A stretch of DNA of 64,000 nucleotides. Origin: Anaerolineales bacterium (lineage in GTDB: Bacteria > Chloroflexota > Anaerolineae > Anaerolineales > UBA11579). The stretch is taken from NCBI GenBank assembly GCA_019454165.1, contig CP075367.1, positions 1,590,805 to 1,654,804 of the forward strand, read 5' to 3'. The translations under genes were made by a program, and so were the position numbers. The notes below the pieces were generated by a model. It saw nothing but the letters and a program-made list of their open reading frames with translations. It was not told the DNA's origin and ran no database searches. Positions 24,539 to 34,017 of the stretch are shown here, in pieces (the stretch's first letter is position 1; every line of letters begins with the position of its first letter).

Positions 24539-25948
24539 ATGGCCTTCACCCCTATTCAGCGCCAGGGCCTTTCCCAGCGCCCGCAAGCCACCGCCCACCT
24601 CGCTCAAACCATGAGCCTGCTTGGGCTTAACTTGCAAGAATTGAACCAGAAGATCGAATCGGCGCTGGCCGCCAACCCGGCGCTGGAGCTGCTGGAGGGC
24701 CGCCACTGCCCTAGCTGCGGCCGCTTGCTGCGGCCCGGCGCCCGCTGCGGCGCGTGCGTCTCCATCGATACCGCCAAGGGTGACGAGCCGGTCGTGTTCA
24801 TCGCTCCGCCGGAGGATGGCTTCGGCCGCAGCAGCCGCAGCGGCGAAGAGCTACCCGAGGACTTCAACGCCGCCCAGCCGGAAGACTTGGCCGGCTACGT
24901 ACTGCGCCAGATCGCCGGCGAGCTGACCGCCAAGGAGCAGGAGATCGCCGCCCACTTGCTGACCAGCCTGGATGACGACGGCCTGCTGACCGTGCCCCTG
25001 CTGGAAGTGGCGCGCTACCACCACGTACCCGTTACCGATGTGGAAGAAGTCGCCCGCATGATCATGATGGCCGAGCCGATCGGCGTCGGCGCCAGCTCGA
25101 CCAGCGAAGCCATGCTGACCCAACTGCGCGTCCTGGGCGAGCAGGTGCCCAACTTCGACCTGTGCGCACGCGCCATCACCGATGGCCTCAGCGCGCTGAG
25201 CAAGAAGCAATATACCGAGTTGGGCAGCCTGCTCGGCGTGAGCAAAGCCAAAGCTCAGCAAGTTGCCGAGTTCATCGCCGCCAACCTGAACCCGTTCCCC
25301 GCCCGCGCTCACTGGGGCAGCCTGCGCACCCCCACCACTGACGCGCCGGCGGTCTACCAACGCCCTGATCTGATCATCAAACAGCAGGAGGACGGCCGCC
25401 TGGTGGTCGAGGTCACCTGGCCGCTGCGCGGCGTACTGCGCGTGAATCCCCTGTTCCAGCAGGCGCTGCAAGAAGCGCCAGAAGACAAGTCTGACCAATG
25501 GAAGATCGATCTGGAGCAAGCCAACCTGCTCATCAAATGCCTGGCCCAGCGCAACCAGGCCATCGTGCGCCTGATGCAAGTGCTGGCCGTGGTGCAGCGC
25601 CAATTCATCCTGGGTGGCGATGCCCATCTGCGTCCGTTCACCCGCGCCACCATCGCTGAAGAACTAGGCGTGCATGAGTCGACTGTCTCGCGTGCTGTTG
25701 CCGGCAAATCTGTAGAGCTGCCTTCGGGCAAGATCGTGCCGTTGGCGCAGTTCTTTGACCGCAGCCTGCACATTCGCACCGCGCTGAAGAAGATCGTGAA
25801 GGACGAAGGCAAGCCGCTCAGCGACACCACCCTGGCCAAACTGCTGGCCAAAGAAGGCTATGAAGTTGCGCGGCGCACCGTCGCAAAATATCGCACAATG
25901 GAGGGCATCCTGCCGGCGCACTTACGCAAGCCGCAGGCGGTTGGCTAA
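24539..25948 (+). CDS. rpoN: RNA polymerase sigma-54 factor with zinc-ribbon insertion
   Basis: Sigma-54 directs RNA polymerase to -24/-12 promoters and needs an AAA+ activator. Region I (about 1-52) has the Gln/Leu-rich activator-contacting helices, and the core-binding domain follows. The C-terminal part contains a helix-turn-helix (GVHESTVSRAVAGK) and the exact RpoN box ARRTVAKYR (444-452), which reads the -24 element. Unusually, two CxxC pairs (Cys57/Cys60 and Cys70/Cys73) form a zinc-ribbon-like insertion between region I and the core-binding domain. Length is 469 residues. An AGGAG site supports the start. The kinase gene begins at the next base after the stop. Confidence 0.95.
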   Translation: MAFTPIQRQGLSQRPQATAHLAQTMSLLGLNLQELNQKIESALAANPALELLEGRHCPSCGRLLRPGARCGACVSIDTAKGDEPVVFIAPPEDGFGRSSRSGEELPEDFNAAQPEDLAGYVLRQIAGELTAKEQEIAAHLLTSLDDDGLLTVPLLEVARYHHVPVTDVEEVARMIMMAEPIGVGASSTSEAMLTQLRVLGEQVPNFDLCARAITDGLSALSKKQYTELGSLLGVSKAKAQQVAEFIAANLNPFPARAHWGSLRTPTTDAPAVYQRPDLIIKQQEDGRLVVEVTWPLRGVLRVNPLFQQALQEAPEDKSDQWKIDLEQANLLIKCLAQRNQAIVRLMQVLAVVQRQFILGGDAHLRPFTRATIAEELGVHESTVSRAVAGKSVELPSGKIVPLAQFFDRSLHIRTALKKIVKDEGKPLSDTTLAKLLAKEGYEVARRTVAKYRTMEGILPAHLRKPQAVG

Positions 25949-27856
25949 ATGACACTGACCATCAGCGACCTCTCGCCCTTCAAGCGGCGCAGCGCAGGCA
26001 ACGAAGAAATTCATGCCCTGCTCGATCTGCTGCCGCACCCTACCTTGATCGCCAGCGCCCGCACGGGGCGCATTTTGTTTTCCAACGGCGCCGCCACCGA
26101 GCTGACCGCTTTCACCCGCAAAGAGCTCAGCGAGCTGGCCGTCAGCACCCTGCTGCCCGAGCTTGCGCTCAGCGAGCGCGGCAAGCAAGCCGGTACGCTG
26201 GTGAAGCGCAACAGCCAAAGCCTGGCGGTATTCACCACCGTCAGCACACTGAGCGGCACCGACCAGTGGCTGGCCCTGACCCTCGAAAGCAGCGCCAGCA
26301 TTCCAGCCAGCGAAGACAACCGCCAGCGCTGGGAAGCATTGCACCTGCTCAGCCTGGCCTCACAACAGCCCGAACTGGCCTCGGCCTACCGCCAGATCCT
26401 ACAAGCCGGCGCGCTGCTCACTGGCGCCCGTCATCTGGTGCTCTACACGCCGGGCGCCGACGGCGCGCTGCAAGTACAGGCCGTGCACGGCAGCAGCGTA
26501 GACTTCCCTGCCCAACTGGATGCCCAAGACCTGGCCGCCCTTCGCGTGCCCAAGGTATGGCAACCCGGCCGCAGCATCGAATCCCAATTGCAGCGCGCCG
26601 CCCATGCCAGCAAGCTGAGCTACCTGGCCACGACTCCGCTCGACCTGACCCAGCCGGAGGCCGGCCTGCTGGCTGCCGCCGATGAAGACTCCCGTCCCAG
26701 CGAAGAACTGCTGACCCTGCTGCAGATCCTGGCCGCCAGCGCGGCCACCGCCGCCCTGAACGCCCACATGAGCAGCACCTGGCGGCGCGACGCTGGCCGC
26801 CTCTCCGAAAGCGAAAAAGTCAGCACAGTCCTGCACGAACATATGCAGGACGGCGTGCTGTTCACCGACACCAACCTACGTCTGACCGAGCTCAACATGG
26901 CCGCCGAGGCCATGCTGGGCTACTCGCAGGCCGAGGTGGCCCAACGCCCAGTGCACGAAGTGCTGATCGGCACCCGCGCCTTGCTGCCCGAGCTCGAGCT
27001 GGCCCTGCAGGGCAGCGAAGTAATGGAGCTGGGCAAGCGCAAACTCCTGCGCCGCGACGGGCAGGAGTTCCTGGCGCTAGTGCGCCTGGCGCCCATCGCC
27101 CCCAACGGCAAGACCACCCGCCTGGCGATTCTGATCAGTGACCTGAGCGAGCACGAAGCTTTCCACTTGCAGACCTCGCAAATGAGCGACCGCGCCTGGC
27201 TGGGCGATGTCGCCGCCATCTTCGCCCACGAGATGCAGAACCCACTCAACAACATCAGCACCTCGCTGCAGCTCATGCAGATGAGCCTGCCCGAGAACGA
27301 CCCGGGGCACGAGCAGTTGCGCACCATGCTGGAGGATTGCGAGCGCCTGGCGCGCTACATGCATTCCATGCTGGGCGTGGCGCGCGGCCGCGCCCACCAG
27401 CCGGAGCCGATGGACATCGCCGAGTTCTGCCGCCAGCAGGTGGCCCGTTGGCGCGTGCGCTTGCAGCGCAAGAACATCAAGGATCACTTGCAGATCGCCG
27501 AGGACATTCCCTTCATCATGGGGGATGCCCACGCGCTGGAGCAAGTCTTCACCAATCTGTTCACCAACGCCATGCAAGCCATGAGCAACCAGGAGAGCGG
27601 CTTGCTGGCGCTCAACGTCAGCCGTGCAGGCGATGACATGGTGGAAATTGTGATCTCAGACAACGGCCCCGGCGTGCCCGAGGACCTGCGGGCACGCATC
27701 TTCGAGGCCTTCTTCACCACCAAGGGCGGTGAGGGCACCGGCCTGGGCCTCTCGATCACCCGCCGCATCGTCATGGCCCACAAGGGCGAGATCACGCTGG
27801 AGAGCTTCCCCGGCGGCACCATGTTCAAACTGCGCCTGCCCATCGCCCAAAATTAA
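25949..27856 (+). CDS. PAS/GAF sensor histidine kinase (NtrB-like)
   Basis: The 635 residues appear to hold an N-terminal PAS domain (about 20-110), a GAF-like domain (about 130-270), and a second PAS domain (about 290-400). The HisKA helix carries phospho-acceptor His427 in AHEMQNPLNN, and the ATPase domain contains DNGPGVPEDL and GEGTGLGLSI. No transmembrane segment is seen, so it is a cytoplasmic sensor. It starts directly at the rpoN stop and precedes the NtrC-type regulator, so it is the likely kinase for that regulator. The signal is unknown. Confidence 0.9.
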   Translation: MTLTISDLSPFKRRSAGNEEIHALLDLLPHPTLIASARTGRILFSNGAATELTAFTRKELSELAVSTLLPELALSERGKQAGTLVKRNSQSLAVFTTVSTLSGTDQWLALTLESSASIPASEDNRQRWEALHLLSLASQQPELASAYRQILQAGALLTGARHLVLYTPGADGALQVQAVHGSSVDFPAQLDAQDLAALRVPKVWQPGRSIESQLQRAAHASKLSYLATTPLDLTQPEAGLLAAADEDSRPSEELLTLLQILAASAATAALNAHMSSTWRRDAGRLSESEKVSTVLHEHMQDGVLFTDTNLRLTELNMAAEAMLGYSQAEVAQRPVHEVLIGTRALLPELELALQGSEVMELGKRKLLRRDGQEFLALVRLAPIAPNGKTTRLAILISDLSEHEAFHLQTSQMSDRAWLGDVAAIFAHEMQNPLNNISTSLQLMQMSLPENDPGHEQLRTMLEDCERLARYMHSMLGVARGRAHQPEPMDIAEFCRQQVARWRVRLQRKNIKDHLQIAEDIPFIMGDAHALEQVFTNLFTNAMQAMSNQESGLLALNVSRAGDDMVEIVISDNGPGVPEDLRARIFEAFFTTKGGEGTGLGLSITRRIVMAHKGEITLESFPGGTMFKLRLPIAQN

Positions 27857-27869
27857 GGAGCCCACCACG

Positions 27870-29054
27870 ATGACATTGACCGTATTGGTGATCGAAGACG
27901 AAAAGCCTGCCCGCGACAACGTAGCCACCTTCCTCAAAAAGAAGGATTACGAAGTATTGGAAGCCGCTGACCTGAAGACGGGCAAGGAGCTGCTCTTGCA
28001 GGGCAGCCCTGACATCGTGCTGCTGGATGTGCAGCTGCCGGATGGGCTGGGCACCTCCCTGCTGGAGGAGACCGTCTCGATGCCAATGCGCCCGCTGATG
28101 GTGGTGATCACCGGCAACGGCGACATCAACATGGCGGTCGAGGCCATGAAGAACGGCGCACATGACTTTTTGCAAAAGCCGGTTGACCTGAAACGGCTGG
28201 AGAAATCGATCCAACGCGCCGGCGAGATCGTGGCCATGCGCCGCGAGCTGCTGCATCTGCGCGAGACCCAATATGGCGACTTTGTGCTGGGCAACAGCCC
28301 GGAGATGAAGCTGCTGCTGCAACAAGCCGAGCGCGGCGCCCAGGCCGGCGTTTCGATCCTGATCCAGGGCGAGACCGGCGTCGGCAAGGAAGTAGTGGCC
28401 AAGCATATTCACAAAATCGGCCCGCGCCGAGACAAGCCCTTCATGGCCATCAACTGCGCCGCCTTCCAGAGCACCATGATCGAGTCTGAGCTGTTCGGAC
28501 ACGAGGCCGGCGCCTACACCGGCGCTGACAAGAAGAAGATCGGCCTGATGGAGCAAGCCAACGACGGCGTACTGTTCCTGGACGAGATCTCGTCCATGGC
28601 GCCGGATATGCAGGCCAAGTTGCTGCGCGCCCTTGAAGAGCGCGCCTTCCGCCGCATGGGCGGCAATACCCTCATTAAAGTGGATGTACAGATATTGGCT
28701 GCCTCCAACCGCAACCTGCCTGAGCTGATCGAAAAAGGCGAGTTCCGTGAAGACCTGCTGTACCGTCTCAACACCCTGCAGCTCAAAGTTCCGCCCTTGC
28801 GCGAGCGCAAGCAGGACATTCCAGAGCTTGTGGGCTTCTTCGTGGGCCATTTCAATTCCAGCATGGGGCTGAATGTCCAGGATGTGACCCAGAAGGCTAT
28901 GCAGGTGCTCGTTGACTACAACTGGCCCGGCAACATCCGCGAGTTGCGCAACGTGCTTGAGCGTGCTATGCTCTTTTGCGACGAAGCGGCCATTGATCTG
29001 GCACACCTGCCCGCCGAGCTAACCGCCCCCCAACCCACCAGCAAAAAGAAATAA
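27870..29054 (+). CDS. NtrC-type sigma-54 activator without DNA-binding domain
   Basis: The 394-residue protein has a receiver domain (phospho-acceptor Asp53, pocket residues Glu9-Asp10, Lys103) and an AAA+ sigma-54-interaction domain. The latter has Walker A at 167-174 (GETGVGKE), the sigma-contacting loop at 214-219 (GAYTGA, where most members have GAFTGA), and an arginine-finger region near FREDLLYRLN. It ends soon after the AAA+ lid in a short Lys-rich tail and lacks the usual Fis-type helix-turn-helix. The ATG at 27870 is preceded by AAGGAG nine bases upstream. Its place after rpoN and a kinase indicates a dedicated two-component system. Confidence 0.92.
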   Translation: MTLTVLVIEDEKPARDNVATFLKKKDYEVLEAADLKTGKELLLQGSPDIVLLDVQLPDGLGTSLLEETVSMPMRPLMVVITGNGDINMAVEAMKNGAHDFLQKPVDLKRLEKSIQRAGEIVAMRRELLHLRETQYGDFVLGNSPEMKLLLQQAERGAQAGVSILIQGETGVGKEVVAKHIHKIGPRRDKPFMAINCAAFQSTMIESELFGHEAGAYTGADKKKIGLMEQANDGVLFLDEISSMAPDMQAKLLRALEERAFRRMGGNTLIKVDVQILAASNRNLPELIEKGEFREDLLYRLNTLQLKVPPLRERKQDIPELVGFFVGHFNSSMGLNVQDVTQKAMQVLVDYNWPGNIRELRNVLERAMLFCDEAAIDLAHLPAELTAPQPTSKKK

Positions 29055-29081
29055 CCAAGACGAACCCTCGCGGCTTACATC

Positions 29082-31433
29082 ATGGATCAAGCTCTCGGCC
29101 CAAGCCAGGGGGGACCTGCGTCTTCACGCGTCTTGTGGCCCAAGTTCGTTCTGCCGCCAAAATTCGCTGACCCCACCGTAAACCGCCAGGCGGGCATGCT
29201 CAACTTCATGCTGTGGGTCGGCATGGCCATCATTGTGGTGCACATCGGCATCACTTTGATGATCCCCACAACCCCATTTCTAAACATTAGTTTTGAACTG
29301 ATGGTGGTCGCGCTGCAGGCGGCTTGTTTAGCGCTCCTGCACCTGCGCAAGCCACGGGTCGCCGCGTTCATTTACATATTTGGTTTGTGGCTGGTGGTTT
29401 CCATATGGGCGACTTCTCTTGGAGAGGTAACCAGCACCGGCATCAGCACCTTGTACACCGTCATCCTGGTGGCCGGCGTGCTGCTTGGGCCAGCGGGCGG
29501 ACTGGGGCTGGCCGCGCTCAGCACGCTGGCGGTGGGCTACATCGCCATCGCCAATCCCACCGTCGCGGGCCAGACCGATTGGGCGCCCACGGTTATCGTC
29601 ATCCTCAATTTTGTGCTGGTAGCGGTCATGGCCATCATTGGCGAGCACGCGTTGCGCACTTCGCTCCTCAGCGCCGAGCTCAGCCATTCGCTGCTGAGCC
29701 AGCGCAGCGCCCAGCTGCAGGCCGCCGCTGACATCGGCATGGCGGCCACCACCAGCGCCGATGTAGATGATTTCCTCAAGGCGGTCACCCAGGTGATCGC
29801 CGAGCGCTTCAACCTGCACCATGTCTCGATCCTGACCCTGACCCAGGGCACCAGCGAGCTCTCGCTGAATGCGCTCAGCCAGGGCGGCCAGGTGAGCGCC
29901 ACCATGCCCAGCTTCCCGCTCGATACGGCTACGCCCGGCAAGAGCATCATTGCCCACGTGGCGCGCACCCGCAAGCCCTACCTGGCCACCGATGTACGCA
30001 CCGACCCGCTGTACCTGCATGATGACAGCCTGGGCGACCCGCGCTCGGAGATCGCCGTGCCGATCATGGAGGGCGCCCGCCTGTTTGGCGTGCTGGATGT
30101 GATCAGCAACAAACACACGCTGCTGGGCACGGATGATCTGAACGCGCTGCAGATCCTGTGCAATCAATTGGGCACAGTCATCTACAACAAGCGATTGCTG
30201 CAGCTCTCCCGCCGTCATCTGGAAGAAACCCGCGCCTTGCACGCCATTGCTACGGCCGGCATGGAAACCTCGAACGAGGATGAGTTCCTGCAGCAAGCCG
30301 CCCGCGTGGTGGGCAAATCGCTGTTCTCCGAGAATTTTGGCATCCTGCTTATCGACCACGACCGCAAGGTCCTCGAGCACAAGGCCTATCACCAAACTGG
30401 CAACTTCCCCACCCCTGCCATCCCGCTCGGGCGCGGCATCTCGGGCGGTGTAGCGCTGAGCGGCAAAGCCACCCTGGTGGGCGACGTTACCCGCGACCCT
30501 GACTATCTCTTGGTAGACGAGCGCGTGCGTGCTGAAATGTGCGTGCCGCTGCGCATCAACGGCGAGATCATTGGCGTACTGGATACCGAGAACCACAAGC
30601 GGCACGCCTTTACCCAGGCCGACCTGCAGCTGCTGGAGGCGCTGGCCGGCCAGATCTCGCTCTCGCTCGAGCGCATTCGCCTGCTGGCAGACACCGAGCG
30701 CCGCGCCGAAGAATTGGCCGAGACCCTGAAGCAGCAGGAAGAGCTGGCCCGCCTGCGCGATCAGTTCGTGCAGAACGTCTCGCATGAGTTCCGCACCCCG
30801 TTGGCGATCGTCAGTGGCTATATCGAGATCCTGAGCAGCGGCGATCTTGGCCCCCTGCCCGCCAGCTACCATGAGCCGGTCGAGATCATTTTGCGCCGCA
30901 CCGAAATGCTCACCCGCCTGGTGGAAGATCTGACCTCTTTGCTGAACCTAGAAGACCAGCGCAACGATTTCACCACGCTGCATCTCAGCGATGTGCTCAA
31001 CACGATCTACACCAGCTTGCGCGCCAAGGCGCTGGCTCAGCAGTTGGAACTGGCGTGGGAGGTTGAACCGGGGCTGCCCCCGCTCCACGGAGAAGAAACC
31101 CTGCTGCGCACGATGGTGGCCAGCCTGGTCGACAACGCCATCAAGTTCACGCCCGAGGGGCGCGTGGAGTTGCACGCCAGGCAGGATGGCGAGCACATCC
31201 GCATCGAGATCCACGATACAGGCATCGGCATCCCGCAAGAGCAGCAGGATCGCGTGTTCGACCGCTTCTATCAGATCGATGGCAGCAGCTCGCGCCGCTT
31301 CGGCGGCACAGGCCTGGGCCTAGCGTTGGTGAAAGAGATCGTAGAACTGCACGGCGGCGAGATCAGCCTGCACAGCGCGCCGCGGCAAGGCACCACCTTC
31401 ATCGTGCGCCTGCCAGCACTCCCCCACAACTAA
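29082..31433 (+). CDS. Membrane GAF-domain sensor histidine kinase
   Basis: About six hydrophobic segments lie in the first 190 residues, followed by two GAF domains (about 210-370 and 390-550). A HisKA domain carries His568 in VSHEFRTPLA, and the HATPase domain has DNAIKFTPEG, DTGIGIP and GGTGLGLALVKEIV. Length is 783 residues. It follows the activator gene after 27 bp on the same strand and may belong to the rpoN operon. It has no adjacent response regulator of its own, so it might feed the same activator or act on a distant partner. Confidence 0.88.
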   Translation: MDQALGPSQGGPASSRVLWPKFVLPPKFADPTVNRQAGMLNFMLWVGMAIIVVHIGITLMIPTTPFLNISFELMVVALQAACLALLHLRKPRVAAFIYIFGLWLVVSIWATSLGEVTSTGISTLYTVILVAGVLLGPAGGLGLAALSTLAVGYIAIANPTVAGQTDWAPTVIVILNFVLVAVMAIIGEHALRTSLLSAELSHSLLSQRSAQLQAAADIGMAATTSADVDDFLKAVTQVIAERFNLHHVSILTLTQGTSELSLNALSQGGQVSATMPSFPLDTATPGKSIIAHVARTRKPYLATDVRTDPLYLHDDSLGDPRSEIAVPIMEGARLFGVLDVISNKHTLLGTDDLNALQILCNQLGTVIYNKRLLQLSRRHLEETRALHAIATAGMETSNEDEFLQQAARVVGKSLFSENFGILLIDHDRKVLEHKAYHQTGNFPTPAIPLGRGISGGVALSGKATLVGDVTRDPDYLLVDERVRAEMCVPLRINGEIIGVLDTENHKRHAFTQADLQLLEALAGQISLSLERIRLLADTERRAEELAETLKQQEELARLRDQFVQNVSHEFRTPLAIVSGYIEILSSGDLGPLPASYHEPVEIILRRTEMLTRLVEDLTSLLNLEDQRNDFTTLHLSDVLNTIYTSLRAKALAQQLELAWEVEPGLPPLHGEETLLRTMVASLVDNAIKFTPEGRVELHARQDGEHIRIEIHDTGIGIPQEQQDRVFDRFYQIDGSSSRRFGGTGLGLALVKEIVELHGGEISLHSAPRQGTTFIVRLPALPHN

Positions 31434-33817
31434 AAGAACAGCGGATAGCGCTGAGGCTGCGACTCGTGCATCATGCGGTAGACCGTGTAGAAGATGTCTT
31501 CCGTATTGGGCTTCGACCAGTAATTGCCATCGCTGCCGTAGGCTGGGCGGTGGGCTTTGCCGCTCAGGGTGCGCGGAGCTGAATCCAGCCATTGGTAGCC
31601 GCCCTGCTTCTCCAGCACCTCCTGCATCATAAAGGCCGAAGTGCCGCCAGGCACATCCTCATCCAGGAACAGCACCCGATTGGTCTTCTTCAGCGATTCG
31701 ACGATGCGGCCGTGCAGGTCGAACGGCATAAGTGATTGCACATCGATCAGCTCGATCTCGATGCCCTGGGTAGCCAGCGCATCCGCGGCCTCGGCCGCGA
31801 TGCGGCATAGCGGGCCATAGGTCACCACGGTCACATCGCTGCCCTCACGCAATACTTCGGGCACGCCCACTGGCACCGTAAACTCAGCGATGTTGTCCGG
31901 CAGGCGTTCTTTGAGGCGGTAGCCGTTGAGCACTTCCACCACCACCGCCGGCTCATCCGCCGTCAGCAGCGTGTTGTAGAAGCCAACCGCCTGGGTCATG
32001 TTGCGCGGCACCAGCACCAGCATGCCCCGCAACAGGTGCAGGGCGCCCGCCATCAGCGAACCGGAGTGCCAGATGCCTTCCAGGCGGTGGCCGCGCGTGC
32101 GCACGATCAGCGGCGCCTTCTGCCCGCCCTTGGTGCGCCAATGCAGCGTGGCCACATCATCCGAGAGGATCTGCAGCGCATACAACAAATAGTCGAGATA
32201 TTGGATCTCTGCGATCGGACGCAGCCCGCGCAACGCCAGGCCGATCGCCTGACCCATGATGGTGGTCTCGCGGATACCGGTGTCGGCTACACGCAACGGG
32301 CCGTAGATCTCCTGCAAACCGGCGAAGCCTTGATTAACATCCCCGAGGAAGCCCAGGTCTTCGCCAAAAGCGACCACGCGCGGGTCACGCGCAAACATGG
32401 CGTTGAAGCCCTTGTTGACGATCTCGAAGCCATTGAGCAGCGGGGAGTTCTCGCTATACACTGGCTTGACCTCGGGCACGCGCTCCGTGGCGTGGGTATA
32501 CAACTCTGAGGCATAGCGCTCCTCGGCGACCTTATCCTGCTCTTGCTTCCAGCGCACCAGCAGCGGTTTGCCGGGCAGCGCCTCATCCTTGAGCAGGGTC
32601 ATGGTCTTGCGATAGGCCACCAGCATGTCCTGGCGCAGCGGCGTGGCCGCCGCTTGCATGGCGGCGGTCATCTTATTGATCTCAGCGGCATGCTGTGAGG
32701 AGCCAGCCACCTCGACCAGAATATCGGCAAAGGTCTGCATTTCCTGCAGGATCGGGGCGGTATATGCCTCCCAGGCGCGCACGCGGGTAGCTTCTACATC
32801 CCCGCGGTCTTCCTGCTCCAAGACGTCCAGTTCCACCTCGGTGGCAAGCCCCTGCCCCACGATCCACTGGCGGAAGCGGGTCAGGCAGTCAAAATCCTGC
32901 TCCCATTGCAGGCGTTCGGCGCTCTTGTAGCGCTCGTGGCTGCCGGAAGTGGAGTGGCCTTGCGGCTGGGTCACCTCGGTAATATGCAGGATGGCCGGCG
33001 TATGGGTTTCGCGGGCCGTGGCCGCCGCCTTGGCATACGCCTCCACCAGCGCCTCATAATCCCAGCCCGGCACGGTGTAGATGTCATAGCCATCCGTGCC
33101 GCCGGGGCTGCGCTGGAAGCCGGACAGCAGGCGAGACAGGTCAGCAGTCAGCTGGTGCTCATTCGGCACCGAGATCCCGTAGCCATCATCCCAGATCGAG
33201 AGCACCGCCGGCGCCTGCAAGACGCCGATGGCGTTCACAGCTTCCCAGAACATACCCTCTGCGCTGCTGGCGTTGCCGATGGTGCCGAAGGCGACCTCGT
33301 TGCCCTTGCGAGAGAACTGGGTGAAGGCATGCAGCTCCTCCACTTCACGATACAGCTTGGAGGCATGCGCCAGGCCAACCAGGCGCGGCATCTGTGATGC
33401 GGTGGGCGAAATATCTGATGAGGAGTTCTTCTGCTCAGCGATGTTCTTCCACGAGCCGTCCGGGTTGAGGCTGCGCGTGGCGAAGTGGGCGTTCATGGCG
33501 CGCCCGCCGGTGGCGGGCTCCGCTTTCAGGTCCGTATTGGCGAAGAGCTGGGCAAAGAATTCATCCAGGTTGTGCTCGCCGATGGCCAGCATGAACGTTT
33601 GGTCACGGTAATAGCCCGAACGAAAATCGCCGGGCTGAAAGGCTTTGGCCATGGCGATCTGGGCAAGCTCTTTCCCATCGCCAAAGATGCCGAACTTGGC
33701 TTTGCCGCTCAGCACCTCGCGGCGGCCGATCAGGCTGGCCTGCCGGCTGCGATACGCCAAGCGATAATCGGCGAGAACCTCTTCCCGCGCAAATGATGAG
33801 CTTGCAGTTTTGGCCAT
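31430..33817 (-). CDS. Fused E1 alpha/beta subunit of a 2-oxoacid dehydrogenase complex
   Basis: Residues 1 to about 400 correspond to the E1-alpha subunit (thiamine diphosphate region with GTIGNASSAEGMFWEAVNA and SIWDDGYGIS). Residues about 440-795 correspond to E1-beta (AFGEDLGFLGDVNQGFAGL, then GLRPIAEIQYLDYL and the VLFLDEDVPGGTSAFM transketolase C-domain). The enzyme decarboxylates a 2-oxoacid and acylates a lipoyl E2. The sequence type fits branched-chain 2-oxoacid or pyruvate substrates. No E2 or E3 gene is nearby. TGAGG stands before the ATG. It is convergent with the kinase gene and overlaps it by 4 bases. Confidence 0.85.
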   Translation of the reverse strand: MAKTASSSFAREEVLADYRLAYRSRQASLIGRREVLSGKAKFGIFGDGKELAQIAMAKAFQPGDFRSGYYRDQTFMLAIGEHNLDEFFAQLFANTDLKAEPATGGRAMNAHFATRSLNPDGSWKNIAEQKNSSSDISPTASQMPRLVGLAHASKLYREVEELHAFTQFSRKGNEVAFGTIGNASSAEGMFWEAVNAIGVLQAPAVLSIWDDGYGISVPNEHQLTADLSRLLSGFQRSPGGTDGYDIYTVPGWDYEALVEAYAKAAATARETHTPAILHITEVTQPQGHSTSGSHERYKSAERLQWEQDFDCLTRFRQWIVGQGLATEVELDVLEQEDRGDVEATRVRAWEAYTAPILQEMQTFADILVEVAGSSQHAAEINKMTAAMQAAATPLRQDMLVAYRKTMTLLKDEALPGKPLLVRWKQEQDKVAEERYASELYTHATERVPEVKPVYSENSPLLNGFEIVNKGFNAMFARDPRVVAFGEDLGFLGDVNQGFAGLQEIYGPLRVADTGIRETTIMGQAIGLALRGLRPIAEIQYLDYLLYALQILSDDVATLHWRTKGGQKAPLIVRTRGHRLEGIWHSGSLMAGALHLLRGMLVLVPRNMTQAVGFYNTLLTADEPAVVVEVLNGYRLKERLPDNIAEFTVPVGVPEVLREGSDVTVVTYGPLCRIAAEAADALATQGIEIELIDVQSLMPFDLHGRIVESLKKTNRVLFLDEDVPGGTSAFMMQEVLEKQGGYQWLDSAPRTLSGKAHRPAYGSDGNYWSKPNTEDIFYTVYRMMHESQPQRYPLFF

Positions 33818-33898
33818 GTGAAAATTCCTCAGAAATGAGTGGACAGGCTTAGTTTATCATAGCCCCCACTTGCCCTGATTTTGGCCTTTTAAAGCGAC

Positions 33899-33931
33899 AA
33901 ACGCCTAGGTGAGGGGGGCACCCAGACGTTT
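33899..33931. other. Intergenic hairpin of unknown role
   Basis: AAACG-C-CT-A-GGTG pairs with CACC-C-AG-A-CGTTT in an imperfect 13-position stem with two mismatches and a G-rich loop. It is about 85 bp before the oxidoreductase ATG. It could be a terminator, a structured leader or part of a repeat. The surrounding 200 bp (33818-34017) also hold a TAAACT-like box facing the E1 gene (33851-33856) and a TTGACT at about 33974. Confidence 0.4.
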
Positions 33932-34017
33932 ATCTATGCACAGTATATCCAGCAGCAATTCTGTGTCAAGGTATTTGACTAAGAAAGTTGTGAGCGCAAG
34001 ATTAATGGAGTGAAATT

